DNA from: Pseudomonas matsuisoli
GTDB taxonomy: Bacteria > Pseudomonadota > Gammaproteobacteria > Pseudomonadales > Pseudomonadaceae
Assembly (NCBI RefSeq): GCF_014647635.1
Contig: NZ_BMPO01000005.1
Span: 315,279-379,278 of the forward strand
Length of the DNA: 64,000 bases
Reading direction: 5' to 3'
Positions 44,026 through 52,918 of the stretch are shown one piece after another; the first letter of the stretch is position 1, and each line of letters starts with the position of its first letter. The notes below the pieces were generated by a model that did no database searches, was not told where the DNA came from, and worked only from the letters and a program-made list of their open reading frames with translations. Made by a program: the position numbers and the translations under genes.

Positions 44026-44404
44026 GAAACGCTCCCCTGTCTTATTAGTACGCAAGGCGCCACGCCTGCTACGCCGCATCATAACGACCTTTGTACTGGA
44101 CAGCGCGCGCGCCGAGAAGCCCACCGGTCGTAAATCATACTGCTGCCGGATTGCCCGTCGAACCCGATCTGGTTGACGAGGGTCAGGATAAGTCCGAATT
44201 GCTGAGAGTCGCGCCTCCCATGGAGCGCTGACCATACTAGGGGCGCTCTATATGTGTAGTGCCCTGCTACACTGCCGGACCTTCATCGGCCCACCTATCC
44301 AATGATCCGGAACAGATTGCGCTGCCAACGACCGAACTGTCTTCTGCCATCCGTTGCTCAAAGAAGGCGGACATGCGATCCCCAGCCGCGCCAGGCGTCT
44401 CGCG
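44026..44404. other. 379-base divergent intergenic region
   Basis: This gap separates pip from the ABC exporter operon. I see no gene, no strong promoter consensus and no REP unit in it. Confidence 0.6.
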
Positions 44405-45289
44405 ATGCTTGAGTTACGTAATGTCTCGTTCAGCTATCCCGGCGCCGAGCGCCCCGCACTGGAGGGCGTGAATCTCGATATTGGTGCCGGTGAGTGCCTG
44501 GGCCTATTAGGTAGCAACGGTGCAGGCAAGACAACGCTGTTTTCTCTGTTAGCAGGACTGCGACAGCCTCAGGTCGGGCATATTCGCTGGCAGATCGAGG
44601 GCCGGCCCGGTCTCATTCCCCAGCAGCCGGCCTACTACGGCCAATTGAGCGTCAGGGAAAATCTGGAGTTGTTTGCGGACTTGTATCGGCTGCAAGGCAA
44701 GGAACGACGTGAGCGCATGGAGCGATGCCTGGAAGCCGCAACCCTCGGAACCCTATTGAACAGCCGGGCACACGGGTTATCGGGTGGTCAACAGCGTCGC
44801 CTGAACTTCGCCATTGGCCTGCTTCAACCTGCCAAGGTCTACTTGTTCGACGAGGCAACCGTCGGCGTTGATGCCCAAGCCCGCCAGCGGCTGCTGGACA
44901 CGGTTGCGCAATTGCCGAAGGAAGGCTGTGCGGTGCTCTACACCAGTCACTATCTCGAGGAAATCGAGCGTGTCGCTCAACGCATCGTACTGCTGGACAG
45001 CGGTCAAGTTCGTCTGGACCTCAACAAGCGGCAGCTGCTAGACGGCACGCCAAGCCTGCTGCTCGAATGGCCACACACGGTGCCGCCCGGCCTGGAGGCA
45101 TTGCTCGCACGCCTTGGACTCAGCGCCGACCCGCTTCCCCACGGCGTTCGCATCGCACGTCTTGATATCGCGCAACTGACGGAAATTTGCGCCTTCCTTG
45201 CGCTTCAACAGGAGCCGCCTAGCCTGCTGCGTTTCGGACAGCCGTCCCTGGAGCAGTTGTACCTACACCTCTGCGGAGGTGCGCTGTGA
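44405..45289 (+). CDS. ABC transporter ATP-binding protein
   Basis: A 294-residue ABC-2-type exporter ATPase (drug/antibiotic group). Walker A is GSNGAGKTT, the signature LSGGQQRRLN, Walker B VYLFDEATVGVD, and the switch His is in YTSHYLEE. The C-terminal 80 residues resemble the regulatory tail of this group. The ATG at 44405 gives MLELRNVSFSYPG; extra upstream codons are not conserved. It overlaps the permease gene by 4 bases. Confidence 0.92.
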   Translation: MLELRNVSFSYPGAERPALEGVNLDIGAGECLGLLGSNGAGKTTLFSLLAGLRQPQVGHIRWQIEGRPGLIPQQPAYYGQLSVRENLELFADLYRLQGKERRERMERCLEAATLGTLLNSRAHGLSGGQQRRLNFAIGLLQPAKVYLFDEATVGVDAQARQRLLDTVAQLPKEGCAVLYTSHYLEEIERVAQRIVLLDSGQVRLDLNKRQLLDGTPSLLLEWPHTVPPGLEALLARLGLSADPLPHGVRIARLDIAQLTEICAFLALQQEPPSLLRFGQPSLEQLYLHLCGGAL

Positions 45290-46470
45290 TCCTCGCGGCC
45301 TTGGTCCGCAAGGAAGTATTGCTGCTGTCCCGCGACCCCCATGCGCTGGGCGCGCTGTTATTGATGCCGACCCTGTTCATCGTGTTGATGGCGTTCGCCC
45401 TGTCGGCGGTGAATCAGGAAAAACTGCCTCCCATCGACGTATCGTTTACCAGCGCAGCAACTAATACGGATACCGCGTTTTTCAAACAGGCGCTCGCCAA
45501 GCAACTGGGCGAAGGGCACCTACGAGATGCCACCCCGGACAAGACGCAGGTTCACCTTGCAGCAGACTTCAGCGAGTCGCTTTTGGACACGGACGCCCGT
45601 ACGGTGCAGGTGACCTACCCGCCCTCTGTCGACACGGTAACGCGCCAGCGGGTTCGCGCCATCATTCAGACTGGGCTGGCCCAATCGCGCCTGCATGCCT
45701 TCCTGCTCGAGACCGGCGATCTTTCCGCCGAACAGCCGCTGGCCGAACGCTTGGACGATGTCGCCCAACGCACACAAACCCTGCTCGATGAGCGCGAACT
45801 GTCCAACAGCGGCACGCCTACCGAGCCGGCCAATGCCAGTCAGCACAGCGTTCCCGCCTGGCTCATCTTCGGCATGTTCTTCGTCATGCTGCCGATGGCC
45901 CACAGCTTTCAGCACGAACGGCAAAGCGGCGCCTTGATGCGGCTGCGCTGCTTGGATCTGGATACCTTCACCATGGCGTTCAGCAAACTCGCGCCCTACC
46001 TTGGTCTTAACGTGCTGCAGTTCGTAGGGTTTCTGGCGCTTGGCACTTGGGGGCTGCCACTACTGGGGTTGCCTGGACTGAGCATGGCGGGCGCCCCTCT
46101 CGCCTATGCGGCACTGGCCATATCGCTTGCGCTGGCGGCCTGTACGCTTGGGTTGGCCATCGCAACTTTGGCCCGGAACGCCGAGCAAGCGTTGTTGTTG
46201 AGCGCGGGCATCAACATCATCCTGGCCGCCATTGGCGGCATCATGGTTCCCAAAAGCGTCATGCCGGACGCCATGCGTCATGTGGCCGAACTTTCACCCA
46301 TGAGCTGGGCGCTGGACGCCTTTCGGGCCTTGCTGGTCGGCCATGGCGACCTGACCAGCGTGGCGCCGTTCTGCGGGCGCTTACTGCTGTTCGCCTGCAT
46401 CGTTGGCATTTTTGCGATCGTGCTGTTTCGGCGACGACTACGGGATATGCAGTGGGTGGCACAGGTCTGA
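45286..46470 (+). CDS. ABC-2 type transporter permease
   Basis: The 394-residue permease has an N-terminal transmembrane helix (LLLMPTLFIVLMAFALSAV), a large periplasmic domain (about 45-180) and five further helices from FGMFFVMLPMA onward, including the conserved FQHERQSGALMRLR. With the overlapping ATPase it forms an exporter. Substrate unknown; lipids, lantibiotic-like peptides or drugs are possible. A DUF2141 protein follows after 31 bases and may be cotranscribed. Confidence 0.9.
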   Translation: MILAALVRKEVLLLSRDPHALGALLLMPTLFIVLMAFALSAVNQEKLPPIDVSFTSAATNTDTAFFKQALAKQLGEGHLRDATPDKTQVHLAADFSESLLDTDARTVQVTYPPSVDTVTRQRVRAIIQTGLAQSRLHAFLLETGDLSAEQPLAERLDDVAQRTQTLLDERELSNSGTPTEPANASQHSVPAWLIFGMFFVMLPMAHSFQHERQSGALMRLRCLDLDTFTMAFSKLAPYLGLNVLQFVGFLALGTWGLPLLGLPGLSMAGAPLAYAALAISLALAACTLGLAIATLARNAEQALLLSAGINIILAAIGGIMVPKSVMPDAMRHVAELSPMSWALDAFRALLVGHGDLTSVAPFCGRLLLFACIVGIFAIVLFRRRLRDMQWVAQV

Positions 46471-46501
46471 AACGCGAGAACGTCTTGAGAAGGATTCGGT
46501 G

Positions 46502-46951
46502 ATGGCAGACAGGAAACGGGATACGACACGAACCCGCGCAGCATGCCTGCTCTCCGTGCTGCTCGGGTCGAATATCGCGCAGGCGGCCAACATACGGATC
46601 GCCACCGATCCGCCCTTCGATAAGGGCACGCTTTACGCATCCATTCATGCAGCCGACGCCCCAGACTGGAACACACCTCTGCGCACCCTCGAAAGCGATG
46701 AAGCTGACCCCATGTTCGAGGGACTCGCGCCTGGACGCTACGCGGTTCAGCTATTCATCGATCTCAATGGCAACGGTTCGCTGGACACCTCGCCGCGGGG
46801 ATTTCCCCGCGAACCGGTAGGGTTCTCGCAAAATCCCTCCTTGCTCAGAGGACAACCTGATCCCAATGACTGTGCATTCGAACTCGGTGATCGCAACGTG
46901 GAGCTACGCGTGCGGTTGTACCAACCGCGAAATCCAGTCACCGCGAAGTGA
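46502..46951 (+). CDS. DUF2141 periplasmic protein
   Basis: The 149-residue product has a signal peptide ending NIAQA-A and one DUF2141 domain, a beta-sandwich with GRYAVQLFIDLNGNGSLDTS and the closing PREPVGFSQNP. The Asp/Asn-rich DLNGNGSLD loop looks calcium-binding. Function unknown in this family. I chose the ATG at 46502, after GAGAAGGA; the frame upstream lies in the permease gene. It follows an ABC exporter, so a role at the same envelope step is possible. Confidence 0.8.
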   Translation: MADRKRDTTRTRAACLLSVLLGSNIAQAANIRIATDPPFDKGTLYASIHAADAPDWNTPLRTLESDEADPMFEGLAPGRYAVQLFIDLNGNGSLDTSPRGFPREPVGFSQNPSLLRGQPDPNDCAFELGDRNVELRVRLYQPRNPVTAK

Positions 46952-47060
46952 GCTAATTGCCTGGGAAAACAGCCCCGCTTACGTGCGGCGCGCTCGACTC
47001 ACTGCAGGGCTCCGGCGACCTGCGACCGGCGACCGTGCAGCGAATCGTCCGCCATATAAA

Positions 47061-47618
47061 TCATCGCGCGTTCGGCATCGCCTCGTCCGGCGTACGCCAG
47101 ATCAGCTTTTCCGTGTCATAGCCTTGTTTGCGCGCAGCAAGGAGCATCTTGTTGAGCGCATCCTGATCGACATTCGGCTCCCTGGACAGCAACCACAGGT
47201 AGCTTAGGCTGGAGTCCCCAACGACGGCGTTTTCATAGTCGTCGTCGAGATAAATGATCCAGTACTCGCCACGCGCCAGGGCACTCAGCAATTTGCTTTC
47301 GGTAAACGTGACGGTGAGTTTGTCCGTGCTGCCTTTGACCTGCGGCGTGGCCGTACCGTGGACTTCCTGCCATTCACCTTTCTTGTCCAGGCAGCGATTG
47401 AGCACACCGACCTCATCAGCGCTTTTCAGCGTGTAGTGCGCCTCGGATTGCAAGCAATCGCGCTGAAAGAACATGGGCAACCGTGCCAATTCGTACCAGG
47501 CACCCTGATAACGCTCCAAATCAACCTTGCCCACCGTTTGCGGCGGCGCTTGTCCGGTTCCAGAGTTAGCGCAGGCCGTTAACAACAATAGGCTGATGAA
47601 GACGCTTAAGAGTCGCAT
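47061..47618 (-). CDS. Outer membrane lipocalin (Blc-like lipoprotein)
   Basis: The 185-residue protein has a lipoprotein signal with lipobox LLTA-Cys16 and the lipocalin motifs VDLERYQGAWYELARLP and VVGDSSLSYLWLLSREP. Bacterial Blc binds lysophospholipids or fatty acids at the outer membrane and is induced under envelope stress in E. coli. It lies 20 bases after another small lipoprotein gene on the same strand. Confidence 0.9.
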   Translation of the reverse strand: MRLLSVFISLLLLTACANSGTGQAPPQTVGKVDLERYQGAWYELARLPMFFQRDCLQSEAHYTLKSADEVGVLNRCLDKKGEWQEVHGTATPQVKGSTDKLTVTFTESKLLSALARGEYWIIYLDDDYENAVVGDSSLSYLWLLSREPNVDQDALNKMLLAARKQGYDTEKLIWRTPDEAMPNAR

Positions 47619-47638
47619 CGAAGCTCCCTTGAATGAAT

Positions 47639-47893
47639 TTATTGAAGGCCCTTGCCGGAATACGTCAGCACGATATCTCTGGCGTATTGCACGCTGATCG
47701 AGCGTTGCGCATCACCCCATCTACAGCTGGAAACGCCCATCGCCGAATCACATTCGGCAGGCTTACCCAACAGCGTTTCGACATCCGCTTTGGACATTCC
47801 GGTTTTAAGCTGCGCGTAATTTTCCTGACTGACTTTGCTGCAAGCAACCAGCGCGGCACAGATGGCCAGCATCACGACGGCACGCGAGGACAT
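47639..47893 (-). CDS. Small lipoprotein, BamE/SmpA-like
   Basis: This 84-residue protein has a lipoprotein signal with lipobox ALVA-Cys18 and a short domain with LKTGMSKADVETLLGKP, the opening motif of the BamE/SmpA/OmlA fold, then ISVQYARDIVLTYSGKGL. It is much shorter than BamE, so it is a relative of unknown role. The ATG at 47893 has AGGAG seven bases upstream, which decides against the ATG at 47911. Probably one transcript with the lipocalin gene. Confidence 0.78.
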   Translation of the reverse strand: MSSRAVVMLAICAALVACSKVSQENYAQLKTGMSKADVETLLGKPAECDSAMGVSSCRWGDAQRSISVQYARDIVLTYSGKGLQ

Positions 47894-48062
47894 GTTGGTA
47901 CTCCTGAACACAGGGTTGGGCGCTCAACCTGCCGCCACCACGGGGCAGTCTGAAGGGAGCGCAGCGGCTTGGACTTTGCCGGCTCGGGGAAGTTGCGGTC
48001 GCGGTACCCCTGGCTTTCGAGAAAGCACACTCGCGACGCCAGCGGCTCGTAGGCCAAGCCTT

Positions 48063-48677
48063 TTAGAAACGAGAACCTGGTTCTTGCAGGAACGCATGTT
48101 CTTCTGGCGTGGATGCCCGCCCCAGAATCGCATTGCGATGAGGAAAACGGCCAAACCGTTCGATGACGGTGCGGTGACGTCTCGCATAGTCCAGGAAACC
48201 GTCAAAAACGGGAATATCCGCATCGCTGCACGTGTCGCGCAGCTGCGAAAACAACGTGACGGCTCGATCCTGTGAAGCGAGGTCTTCCGCATGTTCGAAC
48301 GGTAGATAGACGAAGACTCGTTCGATGGGCGCAAGCGCCAAGTGCAACCCTTTCGCGATCCCGGCCTCGGCGGCGGCCAGCGCCATGGGATCGCCGGAAA
48401 ACGCGCGAGGCGTTCCCCGGTGGATCATCCGCGGCAATTGGTCCAGCAGCAGCGTCCGGGCGAGCCAGCCGCCGGAAGACTCGTTCCAATGAACCAACCC
48501 GCCGGCGAGCGCTTGCTCCGTCATATCTGCGAACAGCGCTCGCGCTTCTGCGTCTTGCGACGCCTGATAGCCGAACCACAGGCGATGCTTACGTTCCGAC
48601 GCTGCCCGCGCATCCAGGCCGCCCTCCTCGGAACGCGGCCCGAACCACCAGTCGAGTAGCGGCGTCCAGGCGCTCAT
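48063..48677 (-). CDS. DUF924 protein
   Basis: The 204-residue protein is a single DUF924 (TPR-like helical) domain with LWFGYQASQDAEARALFAD, LLLDQLPRMIHRGTPRAFSGD and VYLPFEHAEDLASQ, all typical. No catalytic role is established. It begins 3 bases after the fbp stop on the same strand, so it is cotranscribed with fructose-1,6-bisphosphatase. Confidence 0.88.
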   Translation of the reverse strand: MSAWTPLLDWWFGPRSEEGGLDARAASERKHRLWFGYQASQDAEARALFADMTEQALAGGLVHWNESSGGWLARTLLLDQLPRMIHRGTPRAFSGDPMALAAAEAGIAKGLHLALAPIERVFVYLPFEHAEDLASQDRAVTLFSQLRDTCSDADIPVFDGFLDYARRHRTVIERFGRFPHRNAILGRASTPEEHAFLQEPGSRF

Positions 48678-48680
48678 GGC

Positions 48681-49691
48681 TTACGCGTTGTGATAGCCGG
48701 TGACGCGGTCGACTTCTTCCTTGGACCCAAGGAAAACCGGTACACGCTGGTGCAGCGCGGTCGGTTGGATATCGAGAATGCGCTGCGTACCGTCCGTAGC
48801 CACGCCGCCCGCCTGTTCGATGATCATGGCCATTGGGTTGGCCTCGTACATCAGACGCAATTTGCCTGGCTTGGAAGGATCGCGCTTGTCACGTGGGTAC
48901 ATGAACACGCCACCGCGAGTCAGGATGCGGTGAACGTCGGCCACCATCGAGGCAATCCAGCGCATGTTGTAGTTCTTGCCCAGCGGGCCTTCCTTGCCGG
49001 CCAGAAGCTCGTCCACGTAGCGCTGAACGGGCGCTTCCCAGTGACGCTGGTTGGACATGTTAATGGCGAACTCGGCCGTGGATTCTGGCACGCGGATGTT
49101 GTCGTGCGTCAGGACGAAGCTGCCCATCTCACGATCCAGGGTAAAGCCGATGACGCCCTCGCCCAGGGTCAGTACGAGCATGGTTTGCGGGCCGTAGACC
49201 GCATAACCCGCGGCGACTTGCTGAGTACCCGGTTGCAGGAAAGCTTCTTCGCCCAGCGAGTCGTTCTGGCTGAAACATTCACCAGGGCAACGCATGACGG
49301 AGAAAATCGTCCCGACCGACACGTTCACATCGATGTTCGAGGAGCCGTCCAGCGGGTCGAACGTCAACAGGTAGGCGCCCTTCGGATAGCGACCTGGGAT
49401 CTGGTAAGGCTCATCCATCTCCTCGGAGGCCATCGCCGCCAAAGTGCCGCCCCACTCGTTCGCCTCGAGCAGGATTTCGTTGGACAACACGTCGAGCTTC
49501 TTCTGAACTTCACCCTGCACGTTCTCGGTTTCGGTGCTGCCGAGCACGCCACCCAGTGCGCCTTTGGAGACAGCATGGCTGATCTCCTTGCAGGCCCGTG
49601 CCACTACTTCGATAAGAAAGCGCAGATCCGCAGGCGTGTTATGGCTGCGGGTCTGCTCGATGAGATAGCGACTCAGGGTTACGCGGGACAT
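48681..49691 (-). CDS. fbp: Fructose-1,6-bisphosphatase, class I
   Basis: FBPase hydrolyses fructose-1,6-bisphosphate in gluconeogenesis, the essential direction in organisms using the Entner-Doudoroff route. The 336-residue protein carries the metal and phosphate site [14 protein letters not shown] and the C-terminal [16 protein letters not shown]. Standard length. The DUF924 gene follows directly. Confidence 0.97.
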   Translation of the reverse strand: MSRVTLSRYLIEQTRSHNTPADLRFLIEVVARACKEISHAVSKGALGGVLGSTETENVQGEVQKKLDVLSNEILLEANEWGGTLAAMASEEMDEPYQIPGRYPKGAYLLTFDPLDGSSNIDVNVSVGTIFSVMRCPGECFSQNDSLGEEAFLQPGTQQVAAGYAVYGPQTMLVLTLGEGVIGFTLDREMGSFVLTHDNIRVPESTAEFAINMSNQRHWEAPVQRYVDELLAGKEGPLGKNYNMRWIASMVADVHRILTRGGVFMYPRDKRDPSKPGKLRLMYEANPMAMIIEQAGGVATDGTQRILDIQPTALHQRVPVFLGSKEEVDRVTGYHNA

Positions 49692-50202
49692 TAGCGGACT
49701 CCGAAAGGTAGGAAAGCCGCGCAGTTTAGCGCGAGCAGGTGAGCAATGCTCCTGTCAGACCGGGATTGCCGGGGAAGGTTTCCCGCTTCGCTTGTAGCGG
49801 TTTTAAAAATTGACTACTCAAGGTGGCGAGTTAGGAGAGGTTAACCACCTTAGCGGCGGATTTCTTTTCGCGAGATAGGCCTAAAGAAACAACGGCGGCA
49901 TGCCTTTGGATCTGCAGAGCCCCCATCAACGCTTTCGCGGGCAAGCCCGCTCCTACAGGGTTACGGGCGCTTTTGTAGGCGCGGGCCGGGCGGCGAACCG
50001 CTTGCCCGCGAACACGTAGGACGGATCGATTCTGACATTCCAGACAGGCTGGAAATACGGCATCACCACCAGATAGCCACAATCCTGACATTCCAGTAAA
50101 ACGTGGAAGTCAGATATCGCCACAAGATCTCCACAACACGCAGGTTTCACCCGCCCTACACCAAAGCCTGCGCTAGGCATAGGGCGGCAATCGCGTCGGC
50201 TT
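49692..50202. other. 511-base intergenic region
   Basis: Between fbp and the end of glgP (both minus strand). It holds a REP pair at 49935-50014 and the sequence TGACATTCCAG twice (50033-50043, 50086-50096). An 86-codon frame here runs through the REP unit and is not credible. No terminator for glgP with a T run was found. Confidence 0.7.
49935..50014. repeat. REP pair (REPIN)
   Basis: TCGCGGGCAAGCCCGCTCCT (49935-49954) and then ACA form a REP unit on one strand. An inverted unit ends with CCGCTTGCCCGCGA near 50000-50013. Confidence 0.8.
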
Positions 50203-52665
50203 TTAGTCCAGCGCCTTCCAGATATCCCGCGCGTACTCACGGATGGTACGGTCCGACGAGAACCAGCCTGCGCGCGCCGTATTGAGAACCGCCGAACGCC
50301 ACCACAGCTTTGGCGAGCGCCAGTAGGCCGCGACCTTGCGTTGCGCATCCCAATAGTCATCGAAATCGGCGCATACGAAGAAGGTGTCGTGTGCGATCAA
50401 TCCGTCGATCAGCCCTTTGTAGCGGTTGGGGTCATCGGGCGAGAACGCGCCGCGATGGATGGCTTGCAACACCTCATTCAGGCGCGGCGACGCATCCAAC
50501 CATGGCTGCGCATTGAATTCACCTGCGGCTTTGCGCGCCTCGACCTGACGCGCGCTCATGCCAAAGATAAACATGTGCTCCTCACCGATCTGCTCGCTCA
50601 TCTCGACGTTGGCGCCGTCCAAGGTGCCGATGGTCAACGCGCCGTTGAGCGCGAACTTCATGTTGCTGGTGCCCGAAGCTTCGTAACCGGCGGTGGAGAT
50701 TTGCTCGGAAAGATCGGCCGCCGGAATGATCGCCTCCGCCAGGCTGACGTTGTAGTTCGGCAGGAAAGCGACCTTCAGCATCCCACGCAGCGTTGGGTCA
50801 TTGTTAACGGTGCGCGCGATGTCGTTAGCCAGCTTGATGATGAGCTTTGCGGAGTGATAGCTCGCTGCGGCCTTGCCCGCGAATATCTTCACACGGGGGA
50901 CCCAGTCGATATGCGGCTCAGCACGCATCGCCTGATACAGCGCCACCGTGTGCAGCAGGTTGAGCAATTGCCGCTTGTACTCGTGGATGCGCTTGACCTG
51001 AACATCGAACAGCGCATCTGGGTCGAGCACTACACCGATGCGCTCGCGGACCAAATTCGCCAGGTGCACCTTCGCCTCGCGGCGCTGCTCTACGAATTGC
51101 TTGCGGAAGGATGGCTTGTCCGCGAACGACTCCAGTTGCAAGAGGCGGGTCTCCGGTTCATCCAGAACCTCCGGACCGATGGCGTCCACCAGCATTCGCG
51201 TTAAACGAGGGTTGGACTGATACAGCCAACGACGGAAGGTAATGCCGTTGGTTTTATTGTTGATGCGATCTGGGTACAGCTGGTGCAAATGCTTGAACAC
51301 GGTCACCCGCATCAGGTCGGTGTGCAAGCCGGACACGCCATTGATGCTGTGGGAGCCAATGAACGCCAGGTTGCCCATACGCACCCGTCGCCCGTTGTCT
51401 TCCTGGATCAGTGAGACCGCACGCAGCAGCTCGAAATCGTGCAGGTCTTTGGCTCGCAGCGCATCAATGTGATACGCGTTGATCAGGTAGATGATCTGCA
51501 TGTGACGGGGCAGCAGATGCTCCATCAAGCCGACGGACCAGGTTTCCAATGCTTCCGGCAGCAACGTGTGGTTCGTGTAAGAGAGCGTCCCGACAGTCGC
51601 CGTCCAGGCTTCGTCCCAGGTCAAACCATGCACGTCCACCATCAGCCGCATGAGCTCGGCAACCGCAATCGCGGGGTGCGTGTCGTTGAGCTGGATCGAC
51701 ACATACTGTGGTAGTTCACGCAGATCGCCATTCTGCTTCATGAAACGGCGAATGAGATCTTGCAGCGAAGACGAAACGAAGAAGTATTCCTGACGCAGCC
51801 GCAGCTGCTGCCCCGCTTCGGTGCTGTCCGCTGGATACAGCACCCGCGAGATGCTTTCCGCGCGCGCTTCATCGAGCACGGCGCCAACGTGGTCACCGGC
51901 GTTGAAGCGTTCAAGGTGAAGATCGCTTTCAGCGCGGGCGCGCCAGAGGCGCAAGGTATTCACCGCCCGCCCCCGCCAGCCTACGACTGGCGTGTCATAA
52001 GCGATAGAGCGCACGACGTCCGCGGGCTCCCAATGTTGACGCTCGCCTTTGGGATCGTCCGGCAGATTGGTGACGCCACCGCCAAAACCAATCTTGTACG
52101 TCACCTCCGCGCGCTCGAATTCCCAAGGGTTGCCGAAGTCGAGCCAGGTTTCGGTCTGCTCGTGTTGCCAACCATCCACGATCGCCTGGCGGAATAGCCC
52201 GTGCTCGTAGCGGATACCGTACCCGTGCGCCGCGACGCCCAGCGTCGCCATGCTTTCCATGAAGCACGCTGCGAGTCGTCCCAGGCCGCCGTTGCCAAGC
52301 GCGGCGTCGGGCTCGAGCTGACGAATGCGATCGAGATCGACGTCCAGATCCGCCAGCGCCTGACGGGCAACGTCGAGCAGGCCGAGATTGCTTAAACTGT
52401 CGAACAGCAGCCGACCAATCAGAAATTCCAGCGAGAGGTAGTAGACGCGCTTCTGGTTGCCCCGATAGATGCGCCGGGTGTGGTCCATCCACGGGTCCAC
52501 GATGCGGTCGCGGGCGGCCAGTGCAATCGCTTCGAACCAGTCATGGTCGAAGGCATGTTCGGGGTCTTTGCCGACGGAATACGTCAGCTTCGACAGAACC
52601 GCTTCGCGGAATGCGGCCACTTCGGCGGGATCGATTGAAACGGGGGACTCCTGGGACATTGACAT
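50203..52665 (-). CDS. glgP: Glycogen/alpha-glucan phosphorylase
   Basis: This GT35 enzyme releases glucose-1-phosphate from alpha-1,4-glucans using pyridoxal phosphate. The 820-residue protein contains the PLP-lysine motif EASGTSNMKFALNGAL, the conserved ALGNGGLGRLAACFMES and the KRIHEYKRQ segment. The ATG at 52665 follows GAGG by four bases; an ATG two codons later is also possible. No other glycogen genes are in the window, but a GH65 phosphorylase and a sugar kinase lie 2.5 kb away. Confidence 0.96.
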   Translation of the reverse strand: MSMSQESPVSIDPAEVAAFREAVLSKLTYSVGKDPEHAFDHDWFEAIALAARDRIVDPWMDHTRRIYRGNQKRVYYLSLEFLIGRLLFDSLSNLGLLDVARQALADLDVDLDRIRQLEPDAALGNGGLGRLAACFMESMATLGVAAHGYGIRYEHGLFRQAIVDGWQHEQTETWLDFGNPWEFERAEVTYKIGFGGGVTNLPDDPKGERQHWEPADVVRSIAYDTPVVGWRGRAVNTLRLWRARAESDLHLERFNAGDHVGAVLDEARAESISRVLYPADSTEAGQQLRLRQEYFFVSSSLQDLIRRFMKQNGDLRELPQYVSIQLNDTHPAIAVAELMRLMVDVHGLTWDEAWTATVGTLSYTNHTLLPEALETWSVGLMEHLLPRHMQIIYLINAYHIDALRAKDLHDFELLRAVSLIQEDNGRRVRMGNLAFIGSHSINGVSGLHTDLMRVTVFKHLHQLYPDRINNKTNGITFRRWLYQSNPRLTRMLVDAIGPEVLDEPETRLLQLESFADKPSFRKQFVEQRREAKVHLANLVRERIGVVLDPDALFDVQVKRIHEYKRQLLNLLHTVALYQAMRAEPHIDWVPRVKIFAGKAAASYHSAKLIIKLANDIARTVNNDPTLRGMLKVAFLPNYNVSLAEAIIPAADLSEQISTAGYEASGTSNMKFALNGALTIGTLDGANVEMSEQIGEEHMFIFGMSARQVEARKAAGEFNAQPWLDASPRLNEVLQAIHRGAFSPDDPNRYKGLIDGLIAHDTFFVCADFDDYWDAQRKVAAYWRSPKLWWRSAVLNTARAGWFSSDRTIREYARDIWKALD

Positions 52666-52725
52666 GCATCCTCGGCTGGCGAAAGACAGGCGGAGGGCCA
52701 AACAACGGCCTCGTGAGTGTGACCA

Positions 52726-52863
52726 TTAGGTCATTTTGGCGTTCGCTGCAAATGCGAACGGGGATTCATATCCCTCTATTGTGCGAACCAAAAGGTTACA
52801 GAATTGGCACAGATGGCTTGAACGGCGTTTCAGCGAGAGGCGTCCACAGTTGTGGCATGGCAT
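52726..52863 (-). CDS. Small Cys-rich protein with two CxxC knuckles
   Basis: A 45-codon gene starts at an ATG at 52863 with GGAGG six bases upstream, an excellent ribosome site. The product begins MPCHNCGRLSL and has a second pair in HLCQFC, about 16 residues later, the spacing of a zinc-ribbon or rubredoxin-like knuckle; the rest is short and non-hydrophobic. It sits 60 bases upstream of glgP on the same strand. I do not recognise a named family. The frame is open further upstream to 53040, but that part opposes the serine hydrolase gene and lacks a ribosome site. Confidence 0.62.
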   Translation of the reverse strand: MPCHNCGRLSLKRRSSHLCQFCNLLVRTIEGYESPFAFAANAKMT

Positions 52864-52918
52864 CCCTCCATAACCATTCGCCGACCCATGTACCGACCAC
52901 GGGGACCCCATACTCCGC

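Noticed and set aside
49831..50091. 86-codon frame between fbp and glgP
   Set aside because: It runs through a REP pair, which accounts for the openness of the frame; no ribosome site.
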